64,000 nt of DNA, from NCBI GenBank assembly GCA_016712715.1, contig JADJQM010000001.1, forward strand, positions 1,943,001 to 2,007,000, given 5' to 3'. The notes under the pieces are model-generated. The model did no database searches, had not been told where the DNA came from, and saw only the letters and a program-made list of their open reading frames with translations. The position numbers and the translations under genes are program-made. Position 1 is the first letter of the stretch. Each line of letters begins with the position of its first letter. Positions 1-8,439 of this stretch are shown one piece after another. This DNA comes from Rhodospirillaceae bacterium. Lineage in GTDB: Bacteria; Pseudomonadota; Alphaproteobacteria; Dongiales; Dongiaceae.

Positions 1-460
1 ACCTGAACACGGCGTAATGCAGGATCTCGACGCTCACCAAGGCCATCAGGAACCAGGTCGGCACGTTGAAGAAGGATAGCCAGGTGAGAGTCGCGATCCA
101 GGCGTTGAGATAGTCGCCCGGCGTGCTGAGCGGGAATGGTGGGAAATCAGGCTTGTGCAGCAGGCTCAGGCCGCAGAGCAGCAGATTGAAGAAAAGGAAG
201 GGGACGAGGCGCGAGGTCACGCGCGACCAGAGGAAGGCACGTGGCCCGGTCCCCATCGACCAATCCTTGGCGATCATGCCGGCGATCAGGAAGAAGAACG
301 GCATATGAAAGGAATAGATGAACTTGTACTGCAGGGCGGCGTCGGCGTTCCCCAATTGCATGACGCGTTCGACCACATGGCCGTAATAGACCAGGAAGAT
401 GCCCAGGAAGCGCGCCGCGTCGACGAAGTCGATGCGCGCCTTGCCGTCATTCTCCGCCAT
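1..460 (-). CDS. Acyltransferase family 3 membrane protein (N-terminal part, cut by window edge)
   Basis: The visible 153 residues begin MAENDGKARIDFVDAARFLG and continue into hydrophobic segments with the FHMPFFFLIAG stretch typical of acyltransferase-3 (OatA/NodX-like) membrane enzymes. That family O-acylates sugars of the cell envelope or of secreted glycans. The ATG at 458-460 is preceded by GGAGG, but that Shine-Dalgarno sequence lies inside a strong hairpin at 469-506. The gene follows secA on the same strand after an 80-nt gap. The substrate cannot be told. The C-terminal part lies outside the window. Confidence 0.8.
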   Translation of the reverse strand, partial: MAENDGKARIDFVDAARFLGIFLVYYGHVVERVMQLGNADAALQYKFIYSFHMPFFFLIAGMIAKDWSMGTGPRAFLWSRVTSRLVPFLFFNLLLCGLSLLHKPDFPPFPLSTPGDYLNAWIATLTWLSFFNVPTWFLMALVSVEILHYAVFR

Positions 461-468
461 GCGACCCA

Positions 469-506
469 CCTCCGATAGATCCCCGTTCTGGGGATACTAT
501 CGGAGG
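469..506 (-). promoter_or_regulatory. Stem-loop that sequesters the Shine-Dalgarno of the downstream acyltransferase
   Basis: Read on the minus strand, CCTCCGATAG-T-ATCCCC pairs with GGGGATCTATCGGAGG around a 5-nt loop, giving 16 base pairs with a single bulged base. The 3' arm ends in the GGAGG that serves the ATG at 460. There is no U-tract after the stem, so a simple intrinsic terminator for secA is less likely than translational control, although both roles are possible. Confidence 0.6.
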
Positions 507-540
507 GGCGGTCGGGCTGAAAGCCGGCTTTAACCAGAAA

Positions 541-3177
541 TCAGGCGGTCAGGCGGCCGTGGCAATGCTTGTATTTCTTCCCCGAACCGCAGGGGCAATC
601 GGCATTGCGGTTGAGGTTGCTCCAGGTCGCCGGATTGTTGGGATCGATGCCGTTCTCGATCACGGGCGGCGGCGCGGCAGGTGCCGCCTGCTGCGGGGCT
701 TCGGCACGGATCTCGATATGGGAAAGCATCGAGGTTGCCTGTTCGCGCAGACGGTCGAGCATCGCCTCGAACATCTCGAAGCCTTCGCGCTTGTACTCAT
801 TCAACGGGTCGCGCTGGCCGTAGGCGCGCAGGCCAATGGCATGGCGCAGATGATCCATGTGGAGGAGATGCTCTTTCCAGTTCTGGTCGAGCACCTGCAG
901 GATCAGCGACTTCTCGATGGCGCGCATCAGGTCCGGGCCGGTATTGGCAGCCTTTTCCGCCATGCGGCGGTCGACCGCCTCGACCAGGCGCTCGCGCATC
1001 GCTTCGTCGGCGATGCCCTCTTCCTTGGCCCAATCGGCGAACGGCAGATCGAGCGCGAAGATGCGCAAGGTCTCCTCGTGCAAGGCCTTCACGTCCCATT
1101 GCTCGGCGAAGGCCTTCTCGGGAACATAACGGTTGATGAGGTCGTTGATGACCTCATGGCGCATCGACATGACCTCTTCCTTGAGGTCCGTCGCCATCAT
1201 CATTTCCTTGCGCTGTTCGTAGATCACCTTGCGCTGGTCGTTCATGACGTTGTCGAACTTCAGCAGGTTCTTGCGGATGTCGAAGTTGCGCGCTTCGACC
1301 TTCTGCTGCGCCTTTTCCAGCGCCTTGTTGATCCAGGGATGGACGATGGCCTCGCCTTCCTTGAGCCCCAGGCGCTTCAGCATCGAATCCATGCGCTCGG
1401 AGCCGAAGATGCGCATGAGATCGTCTTCAAGGCTGAGGAAGAAGCGCGAAGCACCCGGATCGCCCTGGCGGCCGGACCGGCCACGCAGCTGGTTGTCGAT
1501 GCGGCGGCTTTCATGACGCTCGGTGGCGATGACGAACAGGCCGCCGGCATCCAGCGCGACCTTCTTCGCCGCTTCGACTTCCGCGGTGATCGCGGCAATC
1601 CGCGCATCGCGTTCAGGGCCGGCGGGCATATCCTTCATTTCGCGCTCGATGCGCATCTTGACGTTGCCACCCAGCTGGATGTCGGTGCCGCGACCCGCCA
1701 TGTTGGTGGCGATGGTGACGGCGCCGGGCACGCCGGCATCGGCGATGATATAGGCTTCCTGCTCGTGATAGCGGGCGTTCAGCACCGCGTGCGGGATCTT
1801 CTTCTTCTTGAGATGCTCAGAGAGCAGTTCCGATTTCTCGATCGAGACCGTGCCCACCAGTACCGGCTGTTGCCGCGCGCGGCATTCCTCGACCAGTTCG
1901 CTGATCGCCTTGAACTTCTCGGCGGCGGTCCGGTAGACCTCGTCGTCGTTGTCCTTGCGGATGCAGGGCACGTTGGTCGGCATCTCGACGACGTCGAGGC
2001 CGTAGATGTCGGAGAATTCCGGCGCTTCCGTCATCGCCGTGCCGGTCATGCCGGCCAGCTTCGGATACATGCGGAAATAGTTCTGGAAGGTGATCGAGGC
2101 CAGGGTCTGGTTCTCGTTCTGGATCGTGACGTTCTCCTTGGCCTCCAGCGCCTGGTGCAGGCCCTCCGAGTAGCGGCGGCCTTCCATCATGCGGCCGGTG
2201 AATTCGTCGATGATGACGACCTTGTCGTCCTTCACGATGTAATCGACATCGCGGGTAAAGAGCTTGTGGGCGCGCAGCGCCTGGTTGACGTGATGTACCA
2301 GGCTGATATTGGCGGCGTCATAGAGCGTGCCGGCCTTCATCAGGGCGACACCGCGCAGCAGCTGCTCGATATGCTCGTTGCCTGCATCGGTCAGCGTCAC
2401 ATGGCGCGACTTCTCGTCCTTCTCGAAATCGGCATCGACCAGATGCGGGATCAATTTGTCGACCTTGTAATAGAGGTCGGAATTGTCCTCGGTCGGCCCT
2501 GAGATGATGAGCGGGGTGCGTGCTTCGTCGATGAGGATGCTGTCGACTTCGTCGACGATGGCGAAATTGAACGGCCGCTGAACCATGTCTTCGACGCGAT
2601 GCTTCATGTTGTCGCGCAGATAGTCGAAGCCGAATTCGTTGTTGGTGCCGTAGGTGACGTCGCAGGCATAGGCGGCACGCCGCTCGACATCGTTCAGGCC
2701 ATGGACGATCGACCCCACGGTCAACCCGAGGAACTGATAGACCTGACCCATCCAGCCGGCGTCGCGCTTGGCGAGATAGTCATTGACGGTGACGACATGG
2801 ACGCCCTTGCCTTCGATAGCATTGAGGTAGACGGCGAGGGTCGCGACCAGGGTCTTGCCTTCGCCGGTCTTCATTTCCGAGATCCGGCCCTGATGCTGGA
2901 CCAGGCCGCCCTTGATCTGGACGTCGAAATGGCGCTGGCCCAGGGTGCGCCTGGCCGCTTCGCGCACGGTAGCGAAGGCGTCGGGCAGGATGTCGTCGAG
3001 CGTTTCGCCCTTGTCCAGGCGGTCGCGCAGCCAGATGGTGCGGCCGCGGAGCTCGTCGTCGCTGAGTGCCTTGACTTCCGGCTCCAGGGCGTTCACCGCA
3101 GCGACCGTCTTGTCCAAGCCCTTAATAAAACGGTCATTCGCGGATCCGAAGACCCGCCTCGCCAACGCCGCGAACAT
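541..3177 (-). CDS. secA: Preprotein translocase ATPase SecA
   Basis: This 878-residue protein is the ATPase motor that drives unfolded preproteins through the SecYEG channel. The Walker A motif MKTGEGKT is at about residues 102-109, a DEVD Walker B lies near residue 210, and helicase motif GRSGRQGDPG is in the second motor domain. The C-terminus holds the zinc-binding SEC-C motif CPCGSGKKYKHCHG, which binds SecB and ribosomes. Length and start (MFAALARRVFGSANDRFIKG) are normal for alphaproteobacteria. It is transcribed away from ppiC. A 647-residue open frame on the other strand is a composition shadow. Confidence 0.98.
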   Translation of the reverse strand: MFAALARRVFGSANDRFIKGLDKTVAAVNALEPEVKALSDDELRGRTIWLRDRLDKGETLDDILPDAFATVREAARRTLGQRHFDVQIKGGLVQHQGRISEMKTGEGKTLVATLAVYLNAIEGKGVHVVTVNDYLAKRDAGWMGQVYQFLGLTVGSIVHGLNDVERRAAYACDVTYGTNNEFGFDYLRDNMKHRVEDMVQRPFNFAIVDEVDSILIDEARTPLIISGPTEDNSDLYYKVDKLIPHLVDADFEKDEKSRHVTLTDAGNEHIEQLLRGVALMKAGTLYDAANISLVHHVNQALRAHKLFTRDVDYIVKDDKVVIIDEFTGRMMEGRRYSEGLHQALEAKENVTIQNENQTLASITFQNYFRMYPKLAGMTGTAMTEAPEFSDIYGLDVVEMPTNVPCIRKDNDDEVYRTAAEKFKAISELVEECRARQQPVLVGTVSIEKSELLSEHLKKKKIPHAVLNARYHEQEAYIIADAGVPGAVTIATNMAGRGTDIQLGGNVKMRIEREMKDMPAGPERDARIAAITAEVEAAKKVALDAGGLFVIATERHESRRIDNQLRGRSGRQGDPGASRFFLSLEDDLMRIFGSERMDSMLKRLGLKEGEAIVHPWINKALEKAQQKVEARNFDIRKNLLKFDNVMNDQRKVIYEQRKEMMMATDLKEEVMSMRHEVINDLINRYVPEKAFAEQWDVKALHEETLRIFALDLPFADWAKEEGIADEAMRERLVEAVDRRMAEKAANTGPDLMRAIEKSLILQVLDQNWKEHLLHMDHLRHAIGLRAYGQRDPLNEYKREGFEMFEAMLDRLREQATSMLSHIEIRAEAPQQAAPAAPPPVIENGIDPNNPATWSNLNRNADCPCGSGKKYKHCHGRLTA

Positions 3178-3282
3178 GCTCAGAAACCTTTAAAATTCTG
3201 GATTGTGGTTGCGGAAGAGATAGGTCGCGGGCGGCGCCCTGTCAACTTGGGGTGAAGCCACGGAAATCCTTGACCTTTCCGC

Positions 3283-3311
3283 TTGTAAGGCCGGGCAGCG
3301 TTCGGCATAGT
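3283..3311 (+). promoter_or_regulatory. Putative sigma-70 promoter for ppiC
   Basis: TTGTAA (3283-3288) and CATAGT (3306-3311) are separated by 17 bp in the 250-bp gap between the divergent secA and ppiC genes. Transcription would start near 3318, about 110 nt before the ppiC ATG. The match is moderate and found by eye. Confidence 0.35.
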
Positions 3312-3427
3312 CCCCGGCGCTCGCGGGGTTTGCGGCCCTAAATCGATCCCAGGGACGACCTCGGGGTCGATCAAAGGGTCCGCCCGGGACACCCAATTTT
3401 CAGGCACCAAAGGATACCCCTAATCCC

Positions 3428-4375
3428 ATGGCCACTCAGATTATCCGCCAGGCTTTGACCGCCGGCCTCATCCTCGCCTTCAGCGCCGACCTCGGCTGGG
3501 CCCAGGACAACAGCACCACGACCGAGCCGGCGGCACCCGCCGCGGCACCGGCGACGGCGCCTGCCAGTCCGGGCGCCCCGGATCCCAAGCTGGTGGTAGC
3601 CAAGCTGAACGGGACCGACATCACACGCCAGGACATCATCGATTCCGCCCAGGGCCTGGAGCCTGAGGTGCGCGCCAATATCGACCAGTTCTTCCCCCAG
3701 CTGCTCGACCGCTACATCTTCCTGAAGCTGGTAGCCGATCAGGGCCGGGCCGACGGACTGGACAAGGATCCCAATGTGACGGCGATGGTGGCCGAGTCGG
3801 TCCGCCAGATCGAAGACAATGCCATCCGACAGATCTACTTCAAGAAGCTGATCGACCAGAAGGTGACCGACGCGGCGGTCGATGCGCGCTATGACGAACT
3901 CAAGGCGCAGTTCGACGAAGAAGTGAAGAAGATCGCACCGGAGCGTGAACTCTCGGCCAGCCATATCCTGGTCAAGACCGAGGATGAGGCCAAGGCGATC
4001 ATCGAGCAGTTGAAGGGCGGCGCCGATTTCGCCACTTTGGCCAAGGAAAAATCCACCGACGTCAACAGCGGTAAGCTGGGCGGCCAGCTCGGCTGGTTCA
4101 CCATGAAGGACGAATGGGTGAAGGAGTTCCTGGACGCCGCCTTTGCCATGAAGGAAGGCGAGACGAGCCAGGTGCCGGTGAAGACTCAGTTTGGCTATCA
4201 TATCATCAAGGTCACCGGCGATCGCACCAAGCCCCTGCCGACCTTCGACAGGAAAAAGGAAGACATCCGCCTCGACCTGGTGGATGAACTGCGCCGCGAC
4301 GTGGCGAAGCAGCTGAAGGACGCGGCCAAGCTTGAGGTCATCGACCCCAATGGCGGCGTGAAGCCCGCCCAGTAA
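3428..4375 (+). CDS. Periplasmic PpiC/SurA-type peptidyl-prolyl cis-trans isomerase
   Basis: This 315-residue protein has an N-terminal signal peptide ending near AQDNST and an Ala/Pro-rich linker. A SurA-like helical region follows (about residues 55-165), then one parvulin domain (about 174-266) with the characteristic ASHILVKTEDEA start, GGQLGWF and FGYHIIKV strands. It should assist folding of exported proteins in the periplasm, which suits its place beside secA. The start is chosen for the signal peptide. argJ follows after 52 nt, so co-transcription is likely. Confidence 0.93.
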   Translation: MATQIIRQALTAGLILAFSADLGWAQDNSTTTEPAAPAAAPATAPASPGAPDPKLVVAKLNGTDITRQDIIDSAQGLEPEVRANIDQFFPQLLDRYIFLKLVADQGRADGLDKDPNVTAMVAESVRQIEDNAIRQIYFKKLIDQKVTDAAVDARYDELKAQFDEEVKKIAPERELSASHILVKTEDEAKAIIEQLKGGADFATLAKEKSTDVNSGKLGGQLGWFTMKDEWVKEFLDAAFAMKEGETSQVPVKTQFGYHIIKVTGDRTKPLPTFDRKKEDIRLDLVDELRRDVAKQLKDAAKLEVIDPNGGVKPAQ

Positions 4376-4427
4376 GCAACCACCAGAAACAACCACCTGA
4401 CATCACCCGACGAAAGGCCGACAACAG

Positions 4428-5663
4428 ATGGGCGCCAAGGTCTCGCCGCTTGCACCGACCGTGTTTCATCATTTGCCGGCCCTGCCCGGGCTGCGGCTCG
4501 CCGCCCGCGAATGTGGCGTGCGCTACAAGGGCCGCAAGGATGTCATGCTGATGGAGGTGGCGCCCGGCAGCACCATCGCCGGCGTGTTGACGCGCTCCCT
4601 GACCTGCTCGGCCCCGGTCGACATTTGCCGCAAGCATCTTAAAGGCGGCAAGGTGCGCGCCATCTTGGTCAATGCCGGCAATGCCAATGCCTTTACCGGC
4701 AAGGCCGGCATGGAGGCGGCGGATCGTTGCCTCAAGGCGACCGCCAAAGCGCTGAAATGTCAGCCCAAGGAAATCTACATCGCCTCGACCGGCGTCATCG
4801 GCGAGCCGCTCAACGACAAGGCGATCACCGGCAATCTGCCGGCGCTGATCAAGGACCTCCACGCCGATTCCTGGAACGATGCCGCCCGCGCCATCATGAC
4901 CACGGACACGTTCGAGAAAGTGGCAACCCGCACGGCCAGGATCGGCGATGTGGAAGTGACCCTCAACGGCATCGCCAAGGGATCGGGCATGATCGCGCCG
5001 GACATGGCGACCATGCTGGCCTTTGTGGCGACCGACGCCAAGATCCCGGCCGCCATCCTGCAGACCCTTCTCTCCAAGGCGGTCGATCGGTCGTTCAACT
5101 GCATCACGGTGGATGGCGATACCTCGACCAGCGACACGTTGCTGCTGGTGGCGACCGGCCAGGGACCCAAGCACAAGAAGCCGGCATCCGCCACCGACCC
5201 GATCCTCAAGGACTTCCGCGCAGCCCTTGAGTCGCTGCTGACCGACCTTGCGGTCCAGGTGGTGCAGGATGGCGAGGGTGCCGAGAAGCTCATCACCATC
5301 GATGTAACGGGTGCCGCGACCGCTGCCGCCGCGCGCCGCATCGGCCTTGCCATCGCCAATTCGCCCTTGGTCAAGACTGCCATCGCCGGCGAGGATGCCA
5401 ATTGGGGTCGCATTGTCATGGCCGTCGGCAAATCGGGCGAGAAGGCGGACCGTGACAAGCTTGCCATCTCCATCGGCGGCGTCGAGATCACGCGGAATGG
5501 TCAACGCCGCCCGGACTATGACGAGACACCGGTTGCCGCCCATATCAAGACCCGCGACGTCAAGATCGGCGTCGATGTCGGCGTGGGCAAGGCCAAGGCG
5601 CGGGTCTGGACCTGCGACCTCACCCATCGCTATATCGAGATCAATGCCGATTACCGTTCCTGA
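4428..5663 (+). CDS. argJ: Bifunctional ornithine acetyltransferase / N-acetylglutamate synthase ArgJ
   Basis: ArgJ (411 residues) transfers the acetyl group of N-acetylornithine to glutamate in the cyclic arginine pathway. Some members also acetylate glutamate with acetyl-CoA. The precursor cleaves itself at the conserved ATML motif, here residues 194-197, making Thr195 the new N-terminal nucleophile. KGSGMIAPDMATM and the STGVIG oxyanion-hole segment (about 120-125) are intact. The 3' end overlaps the ATG of the following GNAT reading frame by 20 nt, which suggests translational coupling. Whether it is mono- or bifunctional cannot be read from sequence. Confidence 0.96.
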   Translation: MGAKVSPLAPTVFHHLPALPGLRLAARECGVRYKGRKDVMLMEVAPGSTIAGVLTRSLTCSAPVDICRKHLKGGKVRAILVNAGNANAFTGKAGMEAADRCLKATAKALKCQPKEIYIASTGVIGEPLNDKAITGNLPALIKDLHADSWNDAARAIMTTDTFEKVATRTARIGDVEVTLNGIAKGSGMIAPDMATMLAFVATDAKIPAAILQTLLSKAVDRSFNCITVDGDTSTSDTLLLVATGQGPKHKKPASATDPILKDFRAALESLLTDLAVQVVQDGEGAEKLITIDVTGAATAAAARRIGLAIANSPLVKTAIAGEDANWGRIVMAVGKSGEKADRDKLAISIGGVEITRNGQRRPDYDETPVAAHIKTRDVKIGVDVGVGKAKARVWTCDLTHRYIEINADYRS

Positions 5664-6228
5664 GATCGAGACCGATCGCCTGCGCCTGCGCCCGCTGACC
5701 AAGGCAGATGCGCCAGAGATCGTGCGGCTGGTCGACGATTTCGACGTCGCTCGCTTCACCGCCACCATTCCCCATCCCTATGACATGTCGATGGCGCTGG
5801 ATTTCATCGCCGCCCCCTAAGCGGCGGCCGATGCCGCCTCGAAATTCATTGACGATCCCGAGGGCGCCATCGTGCTCGGCATCTTCCACAAGGAAGACGG
5901 CCGGCTGCTGGGTTGCGTCGGCCTGCAGAAAACGCCGGAGGGACCGGAGCTCGGCTACTGGATCGGGCGCGATTATTGGCGCCAGGGCTATGCGAGCGAA
6001 GCCGCCGGGCGCCTGGTGAAACTCGCCTTCGAGAATTTCGCCCTGCCGGAACTGATCGCCTCCGCCGTCACGGTCAACGAGGCCTCGCACCGGGTACTGG
6101 AAAAGATCGGCTTTTCCGTTTGCGGCACAGGCGAGATCTATTCACGCGCGCAGAACTGCCACCTGCCCGTCATTCATCGCCGTCTGAAGCGGAACGATTG
6201 GCTACGCGCGACGGGCCGGGCCGCCTAA
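5644..6228 (+). pseudogene. GNAT-family N-acetyltransferase interrupted by an in-frame TAA
   Basis: A single frame from the ATG at 5644 to the stop at 6226-6228 encodes a RimJ/RimL-like acetyltransferase. It opens with an ETDRLRLRPL start and ends with ELGYWIGRDYWRQGYASEA and a V-N-x-A-S-x-R-V-L-E-K-I-G-F acetyl-CoA segment. Codon 59 (5818-5820) is TAA, where homologues usually have a charged residue, and a single G-to-T change from GAA would explain it. Reading resumes in the same frame directly afterwards and no good restart site is evident. It overlaps argJ and lies 10 nt before mutT, so the operon structure is intact. It may be a real nonsense mutation or a base error. Confidence 0.85.
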
Positions 6229-6238
6229 TGGGGGCTGC

Positions 6239-6646
6239 ATGAGCCAGAAGAAAATGTTGCTGGTCGTCGCCGTCGCTTTGGTCGATGCTGATGGAAGGGT
6301 GCTGCTCGCGCAGCGCCCCCCGGGCAAGAGCATGGCTGGCCTCTGGGAGTTTCCAGGTGGCAAGGTGCATGAAGGCGAAACCCCCGAGGCGGCACTCATT
6401 CGCGAGCTGCATGAGGAACTCGGCATCGACGTCAAGGAAAGCTGCCTCGCACCCCTCACCTTCGCCTCGCACAGCTACGAACAGTTTCACCTGCTGATGC
6501 CACTTTATGTCTGCCGCCGCTGGGAAGGCACCGTGCACGGCCGCGAAGGCCAGAGCCTCGCCTGGGTGCGGCCGACCCGGCTTTCCGACTATCCGATGCC
6601 GCCGGCCGACAAGCCGCTCATTGCCATGTTGTGCGATTTGCTGTGA
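6239..6646 (+). CDS. mutT: MutT-type Nudix hydrolase, 8-oxo-dGTP diphosphatase
   Basis: This 135-residue Nudix enzyme carries the complete Nudix box: GGKVHEGETPEAALIRE followed by LHEELGI, at about residues 40-62. It also has the early AQRPPGKSMAGLWEFPGGK segment typical of MutT. It should hydrolyse oxidised deoxynucleotides (8-oxo-dGTP to the monophosphate) and so prevent A:T to C:G mutations. The ATG lies 10 nt after the GNAT stop. The order argJ-GNAT-mutT recurs in alphaproteobacteria. Confidence 0.92.
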   Translation: MSQKKMLLVVAVALVDADGRVLLAQRPPGKSMAGLWEFPGGKVHEGETPEAALIRELHEELGIDVKESCLAPLTFASHSYEQFHLLMPLYVCRRWEGTVHGREGQSLAWVRPTRLSDYPMPPADKPLIAMLCDLL

Positions 6647-6699
6647 GATGAAGGCCAGTTCGAGACAACCGACCGACGAATGATATGGCTGGGGGAAAA

Positions 6700-7389
6700 A
6701 TGCGCGTCCTTGCAATCGCTGGCTTAGGCGGCGCGTTCATCGCCCTCGCTCTGTTCGGCCATCCGTCACCGGCCCTGGCCGATCCCATCGGCCTGGTGCA
6801 GCGTGTACACAACACCGCCTATGGCACGCCGCCGCAGGCCGCGCGGGTGCCAAAGCACAAGCGCGACGGGGTCGAGTTCAAGGAACTGATCGAAACCGCC
6901 AGGAACAGCGCCGTCGAGATCGGCTTTGTCGATGGCTCGACCATGACCGTTGGCGCCGACGCAGCAATCAACATCGACAACTTCGTGTTCGATCAGGACG
7001 CGGAGACCGGTGAAGCGGTCCTCACCCTGACCCGCGGCGCCGTTCGCTGGGTCACCGGCATCATGCCGTCGGGTGGCATGCGCATTGAAACGCCGACCGC
7101 GACCATCACGATCCGCGGCACCAATGTGAAGATCGGCGTCCGCGCCAATGGCGACACATTGCTGGGACTTGACGAAGGCGAGATCGGCATCGTCTCCAAG
7201 GGCAAGGGCGATCCCGTGACATTGACGGCGGGCAAGGGCGCCCGCATTACGCCCGAGGGCATCGAGGTGATCGATGAAGTCCTCGCGGTAGCCGATGCCG
7301 TTGTCGACGATGGCTGGCTGAACGCGCTGGGCGTCGAGTTCAATCGCGACCGGGCGAAGTCGAGTGAAAGCGGCGGCAATCAGCAATAG
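6700..7389 (+). CDS. Exported FecR-domain protein
   Basis: A signal peptide (MRVLAIAGLGGAFIALALFG, ending at PALA) precedes a region resembling the FecR fold. Diagnostic pieces are SAVEIGFVDGSTMTVG, an LTRGAVRWVTG strand and the ETPTATITIRGT segment. In the iron-signalling system FecR senses at the inner membrane, but stand-alone periplasmic FecR-domain proteins like this one (229 residues, no C-terminal receptor-interaction part) have no settled function. I prefer the ATG at 6700, preceded by GGGGGA, over the in-frame ATG at 6685. No sigma factor or TonB receptor gene is adjacent. Confidence 0.8.
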   Translation: MRVLAIAGLGGAFIALALFGHPSPALADPIGLVQRVHNTAYGTPPQAARVPKHKRDGVEFKELIETARNSAVEIGFVDGSTMTVGADAAINIDNFVFDQDAETGEAVLTLTRGAVRWVTGIMPSGGMRIETPTATITIRGTNVKIGVRANGDTLLGLDEGEIGIVSKGKGDPVTLTAGKGARITPEGIEVIDEVLAVADAVVDDGWLNALGVEFNRDRAKSSESGGNQQ

Positions 7390-7401
7390 AGCGGGTCTGC
7401 G

Positions 7402-8301
7402 CTAGGTGCTGCCACAGCCCTTGGGTGCGAAAATGTCGACCAGGCTGACCTCGCCGCTGCCGCGCCGGGCCGGCTGCTGCTGATTGGCGGCAGGCGCCCA
7501 GCCGGTGAGGAACACTGCCTGGAACGTGGCCGTTACCCGCCCGTCAGCGGCCGCAAACCGCTGGGCATAGAGCGCGCTGGCATGCGCCAGGACACGGCGC
7601 CCGAGCGGCCGCCGCGACCTGGCAAGGGTGGCATTCCCCTCGCCCATGCCGCGCAGCTCGCGCATCAGGGCAAGCACATTCGGATAGGTCACCGTGACGC
7701 TTTCCGCATCGGCCACCGGCAAGGCGAAGCTCGCGCGCTGCAGCAGGCCCGCGGCATCGCGCAGCCCCACCATCGGCGAGATGCGCGGGCTGGCGCCGCC
7801 GCTCTCGGCCAGTTCCGCTTCCATCAGGCATTGCCGCAGCTCATGGAGCGTCTCGCCACCCAGCATCACACCGAGAAACAGCCCGTCCGGCCGCAACGCA
7901 TCGCGCATCTGCACCAAGGCGCCCGGCAGATCGTTGACCCAGTGCAAGCCGAGACACGAGAGGATGAGATCGAGGCTGCCGGCGCGGAACGGCAGCGCCT
8001 CCTCATCGCAGACAATACGTGGATTGCCATGTCCCGCTGGCAGCGGCACAGGGCCGGTCTCGATCAAGGTCTCGATCCCACCGAGATCCGGGTTCATCGC
8101 CGCTCGCAGATCGGACAGAACACCCGGATAGGGTGAGATATCGGCCGCCAGCGGAAAGCTGCGACGCACATCGGCGAGGCGGTCGAGAAGCCGTTCGCCC
8201 AGTTCTCGGTAGAGAAAATCATGGCGCGTGAAACCGGCCGCGGCACGGCGGCGCTGGCGTCGCAGCTGGGTGCGATCGAAGACATGTTGCTGGTCGCTCA
8301 T
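7402..8301 (-). CDS. SAM-dependent methyltransferase-fold protein, NDUFAF5/BioC-like
   Basis: About 299 residues starting MSDQQHVFDRTQLRRQRRRA, the typical opening of alphaproteobacterial relatives of the mitochondrial complex I assembly factor NDUFAF5. The class I methyltransferase core is present, with DLILSCLGLHWVNDLPG after the substrate region and a GLFLGVMLGGETLHELR strand. NDUFAF5 hydroxylates an arginine of the complex I subunit NDUFS7, and a role in respiratory complex assembly is possible here. The Met at 8301 fits the family better than the longer frame starting at 8370. It is divergent from comF. Confidence 0.82.
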   Translation of the reverse strand: MSDQQHVFDRTQLRRQRRRAAAGFTRHDFLYRELGERLLDRLADVRRSFPLAADISPYPGVLSDLRAAMNPDLGGIETLIETGPVPLPAGHGNPRIVCDEEALPFRAGSLDLILSCLGLHWVNDLPGALVQMRDALRPDGLFLGVMLGGETLHELRQCLMEAELAESGGASPRISPMVGLRDAAGLLQRASFALPVADAESVTVTYPNVLALMRELRGMGEGNATLARSRRPLGRRVLAHASALYAQRFAAADGRVTATFQAVFLTGWAPAANQQQPARRGSGEVSLVDIFAPKGCGST

Positions 8302-8351
8302 GGCTGCGGAGTATGCGCAAGGCGGCGGGTCGCGCAACGGCAATTCGTGCG

Positions 8352-8407
8352 ACCACCTGGGCCCAACCACTTGGGCCCGACCACTTGGGACCGACCACTT
8401 GGGGTTG
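8352..8407. repeat. Four tandem 14-bp repeats in the divergent comF promoter region
   Basis: Four consecutive 14-mers of the form ACCACTTGGGCCCG occupy 8352-8365, 8366-8379, 8380-8393 and 8394-8407. The first has C for T at position 6 and the last ends GGTTG. The junction of the first two forms a perfect 6-4-6 palindrome, GCCCAA-CCAC-TTGGGC (8361-8376). The array ends 32 bp before the comF ATG and begins 50 bp from the divergent methyltransferase start, so it could be a multi-site operator or simple slippage. Confidence 0.85.
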
Positions 8408-8439
8408 ACGCGGGTGCCCTGATTTCGTGAAATGGGGGC

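Noticed and set aside
559..2502. 647-codon open frame antisense to secA
   Set aside because: Long antisense frames are expected in G+C-rich genes with strong third-position bias; there is no ribosome site and the translation has no recognisable domain, while secA is certain.
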